Source of the DNA: Ignavibacteriales bacterium
Lineage (GTDB): Bacteria > Bacteroidota > Ignavibacteria > Ignavibacteriales > Melioribacteraceae
Assembly: GCA_026390795.1 (NCBI GenBank)
Contig: JAPLFG010000003.1
Coordinates: forward strand, 1,922,001-1,986,000
Length of the DNA: 64,000 nucleotides
Reading direction: 5' to 3'
Shown: positions 9,360 to 17,991 of the stretch, one piece after another
Layout: each line of letters begins with the position of its first letter
Numbering within the stretch: position 1 is the stretch's first letter
Notes under the pieces: generated by a model
The model's database searches: none
Seen by the model: the letters and a program-made list of their open reading frames with translations, nothing else
Told to the model about the DNA's origin: nothing
Position numbers and translations under genes: made by a program

Positions 9360-10397
9360 ATGAATAAGATGTTAGAGATTCGGGAAATAAACCATAATGA
9401 TAGCAAGCTATGGAATGATTTTGTCATTTCAAATATTCATTCAAATTACTCTCACCTTTATGAATGGAAAGTGATATTTGAGCATTCATACTCACTTAAA
9501 ACAATTTATATAAGCATTTTTGATGATAACGTGTTAATTGCTGCTCTGCCATTATGTTTGATGGATTATCCCACTAAAAAGACATTCGCAATTTCACTCC
9601 CTTATCTAAATTTTACTGGATTAATAAAATCAGATTCTTATGAAGAAAGTACTTTATTGGAATTAATAGAAGTTTATCTTAAAAATAAAGGTTTGTCTTA
9701 TATAGAACTAAGAAGTATTTCACATAAACCTGGTGAATTTGTCTCTGGTATATGTACACTTCAGAGGAAACTTCCACAAGATCATATGCAATTATGGGAT
9801 GAACTTAATGCGAAAGTGAAGAATCAAGTTAGGAAAGCGGAAAAAATCGGGCTCTCTCCAAAATGGGGCAAGAACCAGCTTGACGTTTTCTATTCAATTT
9901 ACGCTAGAAATATGCGCGATTTAGGTACGCCCGTTCACGGCAAAAACTTTTTCGAAAATATTATAAAAATTTTGAATGATTATGTTCAAATTCTTACAAT
10001 ATACAAAGGAGATATAGCTATTGCGGGTATGTTTTTGGTGAAATTTAAAAATAGTTTATCTGATCCCTGGGCATCATCATTAAAAGAGTATTTGGACGAT
10101 TGCCCTAATATGCTGATGTATTGGGAGGCTCTGAAATATGGTTGCGCATTGAACCTTGATGAATTTGATTTCGGTCGTAGTGAGTATAATTCTGGAACTT
10201 TTAAATTTAAGAAGCAATGGGGTGCTTATCCCATTGCTTTGGATTATCGACTGATCAATTATTCGGAGAGAGAGATTAAAACTACTATTTCAACATATAA
10301 TCAAAATAAAGCTGCACATGTTAAAAATATGTGGAAACTCATGCCATATAAGATCTCGTTATGGCTGGGGCCAAAAATAAGAAAATATATACCATGA
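9360..10397 (+). CDS. FemAB-like GNAT acyltransferase, XrtA/PEP-CTERM-associated type
   Basis: This 345-residue protein resembles the FemAB-related proteins found in exosortase (PEP-CTERM/XrtA) loci. Matching features are K-N-Q-V-R-K-A-E-K-I-G-L, N-M-R-D-L-G-T-P-V, D-P-W-A-S-S-L and the C-terminal F-D-F-G-R-S-E-Y-N-S-G-T-F-K-F-K-K-Q-W-G. The fold is a double GNAT domain. A likely role is transfer of an aminoacyl or acyl group to a glycan or lipid, by analogy with peptidoglycan FemXAB; the substrate is unknown. It overlaps the next gene by ATGA. No exosortase is visible in the window, although the DUF3473 deacetylase at 11380 also belongs to XrtA loci. Confidence 0.82.
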   Translation: MNKMLEIREINHNDSKLWNDFVISNIHSNYSHLYEWKVIFEHSYSLKTIYISIFDDNVLIAALPLCLMDYPTKKTFAISLPYLNFTGLIKSDSYEESTLLELIEVYLKNKGLSYIELRSISHKPGEFVSGICTLQRKLPQDHMQLWDELNAKVKNQVRKAEKIGLSPKWGKNQLDVFYSIYARNMRDLGTPVHGKNFFENIIKILNDYVQILTIYKGDIAIAGMFLVKFKNSLSDPWASSLKEYLDDCPNMLMYWEALKYGCALNLDEFDFGRSEYNSGTFKFKKQWGAYPIALDYRLINYSEREIKTTISTYNQNKAAHVKNMWKLMPYKISLWLGPKIRKYIP

Positions 10398-11380
10398 GTA
10401 AGAAGATCAGAGTTCCAAAATATCTATATAAAAATTTTATCAAAATTTTCGGAATCCTTCTTTTCATTTATATTATTACAAAAATTGATATTAGTAAAGT
10501 ATTAACGGAAATAAAAAATTTTAATTTGTGGTGGCTCCTTCTTTATTTGTTTTGCTATGTTTTTATGGTTCTGATGAAGTCGATTAGATGGAGGACGCTT
10601 TTGATTTCACAGGACATATATTTACCCTTGAGTAAAGTTATAAGTATTAATATAATGGCAAATTTTTGGGGAATCGTAACACCTGGAAGAATAGGGGAAC
10701 TTAGCAAGATTGCGTATCTGCAAAAAGATGAATTAACGTTTTCTAAAAGTATTGTAAGCGTAATAATTGATAGATTATATGATATGGCTATGTTGATTCT
10801 CTTTAGTTTCATTGCAATGATTTACTTCGTAAATCATTTTTATATCCAAATGATTGATATATTATTCTCTATAGCTCTTATTGTTGTAGCTGGTATAGTA
10901 ATTTTTTTGTCAAGATATTGGATCTGGTCCTTGTTAATAGCAATACTTAAGAGGTTTACCTCAGATTCAAAATATGTTATTATTCAAAATAATTGGCGAG
11001 AATTTATATCGGAATTTAATAAAATTGCCGCAACAACGATTCCAATTATGACAATATATTCATTCATTATCTATATAACATATTTTTCTATGACGTATAT
11101 AGTTGCTTTGGGATTCAATATTTCTATTTCATTTATTTACTTATCTCTTTGCCTCTCAATATCGGCTTTGATCTCCTTGCTGCCAATTTCAATCGGAGGT
11201 TTTGGGACGCGCGAAGCGATATTTATAATGTTCTTAAGTAAAATATCAATCCCCAAAGAGACAGCGCTCTTAATTCCGTTCATTGATAGTACAGTACTCG
11301 GATTTACAATAGCTAGTTTGTTAGCATTGGGGTATAAATTATTAAATATTCGTTCTGGTAATAAAATGAACATGGGATAA
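10394..11380 (+). CDS. UPF0104/LPG-synthase-TM family membrane protein (flippase-like)
   Basis: This polytopic protein has about eight hydrophobic segments, M-K-S-I-R-W-R after the second one, V-T-P-G-R-I-G-E-L near residue 90 and a late S-I-G-G-F-G-T-R-E motif. These mark the lysylphosphatidylglycerol-synthase transmembrane (UPF0104/AglD-like) family, seen in many polysaccharide loci as a putative lipid or glycolipid flippase. I chose the ATG at 10394, which overlaps the upstream stop as ATGA, over an in-frame ATG at 10361 that would bury 11 codons in the upstream gene. Its stop overlaps the next ATG (TAATG). Substrate unknown. Confidence 0.82.
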   Translation: MSKKIRVPKYLYKNFIKIFGILLFIYIITKIDISKVLTEIKNFNLWWLLLYLFCYVFMVLMKSIRWRTLLISQDIYLPLSKVISINIMANFWGIVTPGRIGELSKIAYLQKDELTFSKSIVSVIIDRLYDMAMLILFSFIAMIYFVNHFYIQMIDILFSIALIVVAGIVIFLSRYWIWSLLIAILKRFTSDSKYVIIQNNWREFISEFNKIAATTIPIMTIYSFIIYITYFSMTYIVALGFNISISFIYLSLCLSISALISLLPISIGGFGTREAIFIMFLSKISIPKETALLIPFIDSTVLGFTIASLLALGYKLLNIRSGNKMNMG

Positions 11381-12252
11381 TGGAAAAGAAGATTGTTAAC
11401 ATACTAAGTTTTGATGTCGAAGATTGGTACCAGGGATTTGTTCATAGAGGCATTGATGGATGGCAAAAATATGGATCGAGAGAGATTAGTAACATTAATA
11501 CTATTTTAGAATTATTAGCTAAATATGATCAGAGTGCAACGTTTTTTATTCTCGGAAGTTTTGCAAATAAAAATCCTGAGATTGTTAAACTGATTCATGA
11601 TGCAAGACATGAAATTGCATCACATAGTTATTCTCATGTTATAATTCCCGAACAAACTCCTGAACAATTTCGAGAGGATACTAAAAAGTCAAAAGATGTT
11701 TTAAATAATATTATTGGTGAAGAAATAATAGGTTTTAGGGCACCCAGATGGTCTTTAGGGGTTAAATATTTTTGGGCATTAGATATTTTAGCCGAAGAAG
11801 GGTTCAAATATGATTCCAGTATATTCCCTTCTAATATTTATCCATTTGGAAATTCCAAATTTAGCAATGAGCCGTGTATTGTCCCGTTAAAAAATAATAG
11901 GTCTATTATTGAATTCCCAGCGCAAGTGTTCTCGGTGGGTAGTATAAGAATTCCGGTTGGTGGTGGCTTTTTTTTCCGAGCTCTCCCATTCTGGTTCACT
12001 AAAGTTGCTCTTTTAAGATCGAACCAAAAGTTTAATTATGGTATGATATATCTTCACCCATTTGAATTTGATATTCAAACCCCGATAATTAATATTAATT
12101 TTGCATTTAACAGGATGAGATATTATCACTTAAATAAAACAGGCGAATATTTGGAAAACGTATTAAAAGAATTTAAGTTCAATTCTATAAATTCACTTTT
12201 TAAAAGTGAAAAAGATTATAGCTCGTTCATTCCTCTTTATTCCCGGGAATAG
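11380..12252 (+). CDS. Polysaccharide deacetylase, DUF3473/XrtA-associated type
   Basis: The 290-residue NodB-like protein has F-D-V-E-D-W-Y (from residue 10), the metal-binding His82 and His86 in A-S-H-S-Y-S-H, and G-F-R-A-P-R-W-S. It also has the DUF3473 tail with P-V-G-G-G-F-F-F-R-A-L-P and Y-L-H-P-F-E-F-D. The family removes N-acetyl groups from polysaccharides, and this subtype is normally encoded in exosortase-associated exopolysaccharide loci. It has no signal peptide, as is common for the subtype. The upstream gene's TAA stop shares its last base with this ATG, so the trio 9360-12252 is a coupled unit. Confidence 0.88.
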   Translation: MEKKIVNILSFDVEDWYQGFVHRGIDGWQKYGSREISNINTILELLAKYDQSATFFILGSFANKNPEIVKLIHDARHEIASHSYSHVIIPEQTPEQFREDTKKSKDVLNNIIGEEIIGFRAPRWSLGVKYFWALDILAEEGFKYDSSIFPSNIYPFGNSKFSNEPCIVPLKNNRSIIEFPAQVFSVGSIRIPVGGGFFFRALPFWFTKVALLRSNQKFNYGMIYLHPFEFDIQTPIININFAFNRMRYYHLNKTGEYLENVLKEFKFNSINSLFKSEKDYSSFIPLYSRE

Positions 12253-12393
12253 AGACTGGTCTTTAATCAAACAAATAAGATGTTCACTGTTTATTTTATA
12301 CCAACTTTTAATGCTAAAAACGGGAATCTTATTTAGCTTTTACTTTAGAACTTTGCAAATATTATTATGATTTATCAACTTGTGTGGAATTGA

Positions 12394-13692
12394 ATGATGA
12401 TCTCCAAAAAATATCTAATCCGGTATCTACTTGTTATTATTGTTCTAGGGCTTAATCTATTCTTATTCCTCTCAAATTGGGGAATTCAAAATGCGGGAAA
12501 TATGTCCGCAAATGAGGATGGCTGGATTAAGACATCACTGCAGTATATCACTCAGTCGAATATGGGCAGTCCAATTAAACATTCGCCTTTATTTCTAGAT
12601 CTTATTTATCCTTTTGTATCGGGAACTTTCATTAATCCGCAAACTGGATTTGTGGTCTGGAAAATTATTCTGGTAGTAATCTCTTCATTACTTTTGTTTC
12701 TGCTGATATCAAAATTGACAAATACATTGTTTGGCCTTTTGTTAACTCTATATTTTCAATATTCAATATATATCTACACAAGTCCAACCTATTCCTTGCT
12801 CGCATTAATTTTCTATCTTCTGGCATTGGTGGTCTTAATAAAAAATCCAAAGTATAGTGGTCTATCCGTTGGAATATTGATATTAGGGGGTCTCGTTCGG
12901 TATGAGTTGTTCTTATTTGCGTTGGTTTTTCTGGTTCTTTTGGTAATATTTTCAAGAGAAATTATAACTGAAAAAAAATTTTACAAGCAATTAATCGTTC
13001 CTTTGCTTCTCTTTATTATTCTAATCTATTGGCATAATAGTAATATAATTCGTTTTTATAAAGATTATTTTACGGGAAGCCAAGAAACCGTAGTATGGTA
13101 TACTGTCGATTTTTTATATGATGAAGGGGCTTTTCATAAGTATACTAATGCCGATAGAAAATCAAAAACTACGGAAGATATTAATAGGGTCTTGTTAGAT
13201 ACTTTTGGCAAAAATCAAGAAGAACTTGTTAAAAACAGTACACTCGTTGATTTGTTTCGAATGAATCCAACAGTAATGAAAAAACATTACGAAACAATCT
13301 TTTCAAAACATTTGCCCGAAGGTCTTGTGCAAACTTTTTTGATATATAATCCTGTTTCAAAGGAAAAAGAATTTCGATTCCTGGCGCTGACCATATTTAT
13401 CGGATTTATTTACATTATCTTTCTAGGATTTTCAAAATTGTTCAAAAAGAATAACAAAACCATCATCGATATTATAAAAACCATCAAGCATGATATTAGC
13501 AAATTTCATTTGCCAACGGAGGTGGCCCTCTTAATTGTATCTTCTGTTATAGGTTTCATTCCATGGTTGCTAACAATGCCAGAACCACAGTATTTAATAC
13601 TTGCAATTCCATTAATCTATGTGTCGGTTGCTATTATATTAAAAAAGACAATTCAAATATTAGGAAAAACATTCCGCTTAGAAAATGATTAG
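12394..13692 (+). CDS. Polytopic membrane protein, GT-C-like, paralogue of 32357
   Basis: This 432-residue protein has about ten hydrophobic segments. After TM1 a loop carries the acidic motif A-N-E-D-G-W-I-K, the position at which GT-C transferases hold catalytic acidic residues. A conserved L-G-G-L-V-R-Y-E follows near residue 165. The same architecture and many identical stretches occur in the first 430 residues of the protein at 32357 (A-D-E-D-Q-W-I-K and L-G-G-L-V-R-F-E), so they are paralogues. A role in transferring sugars from a lipid carrier is inferred from topology and context. I do not recognise a named family. A 141-bp non-coding gap precedes it. Confidence 0.7.
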   Translation: MMISKKYLIRYLLVIIVLGLNLFLFLSNWGIQNAGNMSANEDGWIKTSLQYITQSNMGSPIKHSPLFLDLIYPFVSGTFINPQTGFVVWKIILVVISSLLLFLLISKLTNTLFGLLLTLYFQYSIYIYTSPTYSLLALIFYLLALVVLIKNPKYSGLSVGILILGGLVRYELFLFALVFLVLLVIFSREIITEKKFYKQLIVPLLLFIILIYWHNSNIIRFYKDYFTGSQETVVWYTVDFLYDEGAFHKYTNADRKSKTTEDINRVLLDTFGKNQEELVKNSTLVDLFRMNPTVMKKHYETIFSKHLPEGLVQTFLIYNPVSKEKEFRFLALTIFIGFIYIIFLGFSKLFKKNNKTIIDIIKTIKHDISKFHLPTEVALLIVSSVIGFIPWLLTMPEPQYLILAIPLIYVSVAIILKKTIQILGKTFRLEND

Positions 13693-13805
13693 GTTAGGAT
13701 TAATTTCTATTATAATCTTAAAAGTCATTATCTGTGACAATTTGAATAACCAAGAATATAATTATGTGTTTTATCATTTATTGCTAAAATAATTTGAGAT
13801 AAAAA

Positions 13806-16025
13806 ATGTTAATGTACTTACTAATAATTTATATCTATACAATAATTTCATTCTTTATAGGTTTTCCACTAGCTAGATATTTTTGGAGTGATCGTAAAGT
13901 GAGTGTTGAAGATGGAATATTGCGATATAAAATTATTCTTGCATCACCACTCCTTGGATTTCTGGTATTCAATCTTATCGTATTTACACTTTCCGGACTA
14001 TTGAAAAGCGGTGTAGATAAGCTTGCTTTACCGGTAATGTTAATTCTAGTTCTATTAGTGATTGCTTTTTATGTAAAAAACATGAATGAGATCCAACTTT
14101 TTTTCTCAATAATCAAATCCAATATGTTGCTTCTAATAATTATCGGGGTGATAGTAATTCCTATAGCGATATTCCATATTGTTTTTCCGATGATTAAGTA
14201 TTCATGGTTAATGTCTTATTCTATTGGAAATGATGGATCCAGATATTTGATGATGGTGGATTATTTACAAAAGCAGAGGTTCATGTATGGTGTTACGCTA
14301 AATCAGACATTATTTTACCCCATGGCTAATAGGCCATTGATGCATTACGCAATGGCCATACCGGTTTCACTATTCCATACAAACGGATTTATCTCTTACT
14401 CGGCTGTCTCCTCTATGTTTTCTATTTTCAGTTCATTGTCATTAGGTCTTCTTATCTCATCACTTTTTAATAACAAGGGCGTCATTAGGACTGTTATTTT
14501 ATCCTCTATTGTTTTTGGTACTTTTGGATTTTTCTTGAGATTATATTACGAAGGGTTTGTTGGACAATATTATGCCGCATTTCCTTTTTTATTTATGTTG
14601 AGCATAATTTCAATTGATAAAAAGACGAGCAAACATTTTGTTTTTCTGCTATTTGGGTTTATAGTTAATTCGGCTATGTATTCAACTGGAAATACTGTTT
14701 TGCTCGTTTTATTCATGATTGCGTTAATAATTCCGGAATACATAATCAGAGATAAATCTTATAAACATGCAGCGATTTTTGTTTTAATACTAGCTTTAAC
14801 TTGCTTAATATCACTTTTCATTTTTAGCTATGAACTTCACAAGTATAATCCTTCAGATTTTGTGTCGCAAAGAAATGCTGGATATGATTATGGATTGACA
14901 CTTAGTTTATTGAACCTTAGTGGCTTACTCTCTAAACATTTTCAGATTGCGGATGTTGGAACTCTTACAACCTATATCTATGCGTTTTTTATAATATTTT
15001 TTAGCACATCAGTATACCTAATGCTGAAGGAGAAGAAAAAAGTTATAAGTTTTGCATCTTTATTTATTATTTCGATTATAACAATAATCCTCCTCTATAG
15101 AACATACAATTATTACTTCTTAAATAAAGTTTCAACCCTCTTGATGCCTCTATTTTTTTTAAGTCCAATTTATTTTTTATCGACTATAAATTTTAAAAAA
15201 TTCTCTATCATAAAAGCTATTTTACCTTTCGTTTCATTGTTGATTATAGGATTGTTCGTTTATAGTGGCTATAAAAATCTTCGTCTATTTGCAGAAATTG
15301 CGGACCAACGAAAAACAAATGTTGATAGCGAGATGATCAAAATGAAAGATCATTTATTGATTAATAATCCATTTGAGCGAAAAATATTTGTAATAGACTA
15401 TGGCCTGGAAAGACATTTATTGTTGCGACAGTTTTTCAAAGAATTTCAATGGCAACCAATTAAGGACGAATCATTATGGGCCGAATTCATGTACAAACGA
15501 GATTCATATCCAAAAGAATTCGATGACTATGAGAATAATATTCTGTTAGTTGGTAATGATTTGACCGATCCAGTTGATTATTCAGCGGATAAAGATTATT
15601 TAATTTACTCTAATAATTATTTTAGCATTTATAATAAAACAGCTAGCTACTTTGATTTTGATCTTTCTTGGAAATATCAGTTTTTAGAACGAATACAAAA
15701 AGGTTCAAGCCATGTTGATAAATATTCAAAGACGACTAAAGACACAACGTCTATTATCACTTTTGTGAATAATGGGGAATTTGGAAAACTTCAGGTGGAG
15801 TTTGAGTGTAAGAATCCACTTAATCTTTCAACGGAACCTCTGTTTTCTGTTATGATCGGCAATAAATCAGTTACAAAGGAAAATTTGAAGGTGCTTTCCG
15901 CGGATAATTATTTATTATCGTTTACTAGGAAAAATGATTTTCCAAAGCGTGTGACAACTATTACTTTTAATCAAAAAGCAGGCTCACAAATACTAATTAG
16001 AAATATTCTGTTTGATAGGGAATAA
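13806..16025 (+). CDS. Large polytopic membrane protein, probable GT-C-type glycosyltransferase
   Basis: The 739-residue protein has about 12 hydrophobic segments over residues 1-500 and a soluble C-terminal part (about 500-739), presumably extracytoplasmic. The first large loop carries S-I-G-N-D-G-S-R-Y-L-M, an acidic spot followed by Arg, as in GT-C proteins. The C-terminal region contains V-I-D-Y-G-L-E-R-H and ends in a beta-rich stretch. Position between two glycosyltransferase genes supports a role in glycan assembly or transfer. I do not recognise a named family, and a transporter or polymerase role remains possible. It ends 3 bp before the next gene. Confidence 0.65.
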   Translation: MLMYLLIIYIYTIISFFIGFPLARYFWSDRKVSVEDGILRYKIILASPLLGFLVFNLIVFTLSGLLKSGVDKLALPVMLILVLLVIAFYVKNMNEIQLFFSIIKSNMLLLIIIGVIVIPIAIFHIVFPMIKYSWLMSYSIGNDGSRYLMMVDYLQKQRFMYGVTLNQTLFYPMANRPLMHYAMAIPVSLFHTNGFISYSAVSSMFSIFSSLSLGLLISSLFNNKGVIRTVILSSIVFGTFGFFLRLYYEGFVGQYYAAFPFLFMLSIISIDKKTSKHFVFLLFGFIVNSAMYSTGNTVLLVLFMIALIIPEYIIRDKSYKHAAIFVLILALTCLISLFIFSYELHKYNPSDFVSQRNAGYDYGLTLSLLNLSGLLSKHFQIADVGTLTTYIYAFFIIFFSTSVYLMLKEKKKVISFASLFIISIITIILLYRTYNYYFLNKVSTLLMPLFFLSPIYFLSTINFKKFSIIKAILPFVSLLIIGLFVYSGYKNLRLFAEIADQRKTNVDSEMIKMKDHLLINNPFERKIFVIDYGLERHLLLRQFFKEFQWQPIKDESLWAEFMYKRDSYPKEFDDYENNILLVGNDLTDPVDYSADKDYLIYSNNYFSIYNKTASYFDFDLSWKYQFLERIQKGSSHVDKYSKTTKDTTSIITFVNNGEFGKLQVEFECKNPLNLSTEPLFSVMIGNKSVTKENLKVLSADNYLLSFTRKNDFPKRVTTITFNQKAGSQILIRNILFDRE

Positions 16026-16028
16026 TTC

Positions 16029-17069
16029 ATGTTAGATCAAAACAATCAAATAGTGGTTCTTATCCCAGCTTTTAATCCTAGCGAAAAAATCCTGAAGTTA
16101 GTTCGTGATTTATCCGAATCGATGATTGCGAATATTGTAGTAGTCAACGATGGTAGCAAAAAAGAATTTCAATGTAATTTTGATAAACTGAAATCTATAA
16201 ATAAATGTATCGTAATTGAGCATGCAGTAAATTTAGGAAAAGGTCGTTCCCTTAAAACAGGATTGAACTATATTTATTCGAAATTTAATTATGCCATCGG
16301 TGTTGTTACTGCTGATGCTGATGGACAACATATAGCTCATGATATTCTTAAAGTGGCCGATGAGTTATGCGAGCATTCTGCCAGTCTCATATTGGGTGTA
16401 AGAGAATTCAAAAGAGATGTACCGCTCAGAAGTTTGTTCGGAAATATTGTGACAAAATTTGTGTTTCATTTTTTCGCAGGTTTAAAAATATCCGACACTC
16501 AATCAGGACTAAGGGGAATCCCGAGGTCAATAATTCCCCAACTTTTACCTTTATATGGGGAAGGTTATAATTATGAAACGAATATGTTGCTATCTACACG
16601 TGATATTGGTATAAAGATTATAGAAGTACCCATTCAGACTATTTATTTAGATAACAATGAATCGTCTCATTTTTATCCTATATTGGACTCAATTAGGATC
16701 TATTACATATTTATTAAATATTCGGCATCCTCAATAAGTGCAAGTATTGTTGATTTTATTATCTTCTCTTTGGTCTATTATTCTACTTACAATATTACCG
16801 CAAGCATTTTTATTGCACGGCTTGTTTCGTCCTTAATAAATTTTATGGTAAACAAAACATATGTCTTCTCCATAAAAGGGAATAGCGGAATTACCTTACT
16901 GAAGTATTATTTACTATTACTTGTATCAGCAACTACAGCTTTGCTGGTAATAAAAAATTTATTATTACCAATTGGAATTAATATTATTGTTGCAAAAATA
17001 TTAACAGAAACATTACTGTTCTTTATGAATTATCAGTTACAGAGAAGTATAGTATTTACCAAAAAATAG
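16029..17069 (+). CDS. GT2 glycosyltransferase fused to GtrA-like membrane domain
   Basis: Residues 1 to about 215 form a GT-A domain (L-I-P-A-F-N-P-S, V-V-N-D-G-S, T-A-D-A-D-G-Q-H) of the polyprenyl-phosphate glycosyltransferase type. Residues about 225-346 contain four hydrophobic segments with S-A-S-I-V-D-F and V-N-K-T-Y-V-F matching GtrA/DPMS-type flippase domains. The fusion could both charge undecaprenyl phosphate with a sugar and help move it outward, a combination known from O-antigen modification systems. It sits between a large membrane protein and a methyltransferase gene in the same run. Confidence 0.87.
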   Translation: MLDQNNQIVVLIPAFNPSEKILKLVRDLSESMIANIVVVNDGSKKEFQCNFDKLKSINKCIVIEHAVNLGKGRSLKTGLNYIYSKFNYAIGVVTADADGQHIAHDILKVADELCEHSASLILGVREFKRDVPLRSLFGNIVTKFVFHFFAGLKISDTQSGLRGIPRSIIPQLLPLYGEGYNYETNMLLSTRDIGIKIIEVPIQTIYLDNNESSHFYPILDSIRIYYIFIKYSASSISASIVDFIIFSLVYYSTYNITASIFIARLVSSLINFMVNKTYVFSIKGNSGITLLKYYLLLLVSATTALLVIKNLLLPIGINIIVAKILTETLLFFMNYQLQRSIVFTKK

Positions 17070-17079
17070 AATAATACCT

Positions 17080-17850
17080 ATGAACGAAATTGAAAAAGAA
17101 GACCAATATTTATTTAATACAATCGCAAATAAGTATAGCCGGAAGGATGATGTATTATCGTCAAGCATTGCACGAAGATTCCAATTATTTAGTTTAATGG
17201 AACTTATTAAATCTATCTCCACTAAATCATTTTTTGAAAGAATAATTGAAATAGGTTGTGGCGTAGGTGCATCAAGTAAGTATTTAGACGGATATTACAA
17301 GCAATATGTTGGTATAGATTATTCGAAAGAGATTATCCAGATTGCCAATAAAAGATATAGTAAGGATAATGTTGAATTCATCTGCTCTAATATCAAAGAA
17401 TTTAGAACCACTCAAATACCAAACTTGGTGATTGGAATTGGTATTCTTCACCACATGGTAGATTTAGATACTGCATTAAAAGAATTAAATGAATTTACTA
17501 ATAATGAGACCATTATCGCTTTCATTGAGCCAAATTCCGGAAATCCATTTATTCAACTATTGAGAATGATTCGGAAAATAATTGATAAATCTTATTCAGA
17601 AGATCAATCTTTCTTTTCAAAAAAAGATTTGCTGGATCTGTTTAGTCGAAATGGTTTTGTTGTGGAGGGTGTAAAATATGAGGGATATTTTTCACCACCC
17701 TTTGCCCAAGTTATTATCCAACCACAGTTTATATTTAAATCTATTTCTTATTTGACAACTATGATGGATGGCTTCATCCAAAAGCATTTTAATTTTTATC
17801 TATCTTGGAATATTATGATTGTTGTAAAGAGTAAAACTAATCCAAAATAA
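17080..17850 (+). CDS. Class I SAM-dependent methyltransferase
   Basis: This 256-residue cytoplasmic protein carries the motif I-I-E-I-G-C-G-V-G-A-S-S-K near residue 58, then Y-V-G-I-D-Y-S for ribose binding and V-I-G-I-G-I-L-H-H-M as motif II. It looks like a Methyltransf_11/25-type enzyme acting on a small molecule, sugar or lipid. The only clue to substrate is context: it lies in a glycan operon, 10 bp after the GT2-GtrA fusion. The C-terminal segment has aromatic-rich helices but no clear membrane anchor. An unannotated gap of 141 bp follows. Confidence 0.85.
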   Translation: MNEIEKEDQYLFNTIANKYSRKDDVLSSSIARRFQLFSLMELIKSISTKSFFERIIEIGCGVGASSKYLDGYYKQYVGIDYSKEIIQIANKRYSKDNVEFICSNIKEFRTTQIPNLVIGIGILHHMVDLDTALKELNEFTNNETIIAFIEPNSGNPFIQLLRMIRKIIDKSYSEDQSFFSKKDLLDLFSRNGFVVEGVKYEGYFSPPFAQVIIQPQFIFKSISYLTTMMDGFIQKHFNFYLSWNIMIVVKSKTNPK

Positions 17851-17991
17851 TTTAATAATTTGGCAGGAATAAGATAAAGTGAATAGAATTGTATTTAGTT
17901 GTAGTAAGTGGCTAAACCGATACTAGTGCATATTGCATGTTATCTTTCTTAAAGTTCATTAATAATTTTAACAGATATCTAAAATAAATCC

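Noticed and set aside
12665-12955. A 96-codon minus-strand frame in the GT-C-like gene
   Set aside because: It is antisense to a polytopic membrane protein that has a paralogue at 32357.
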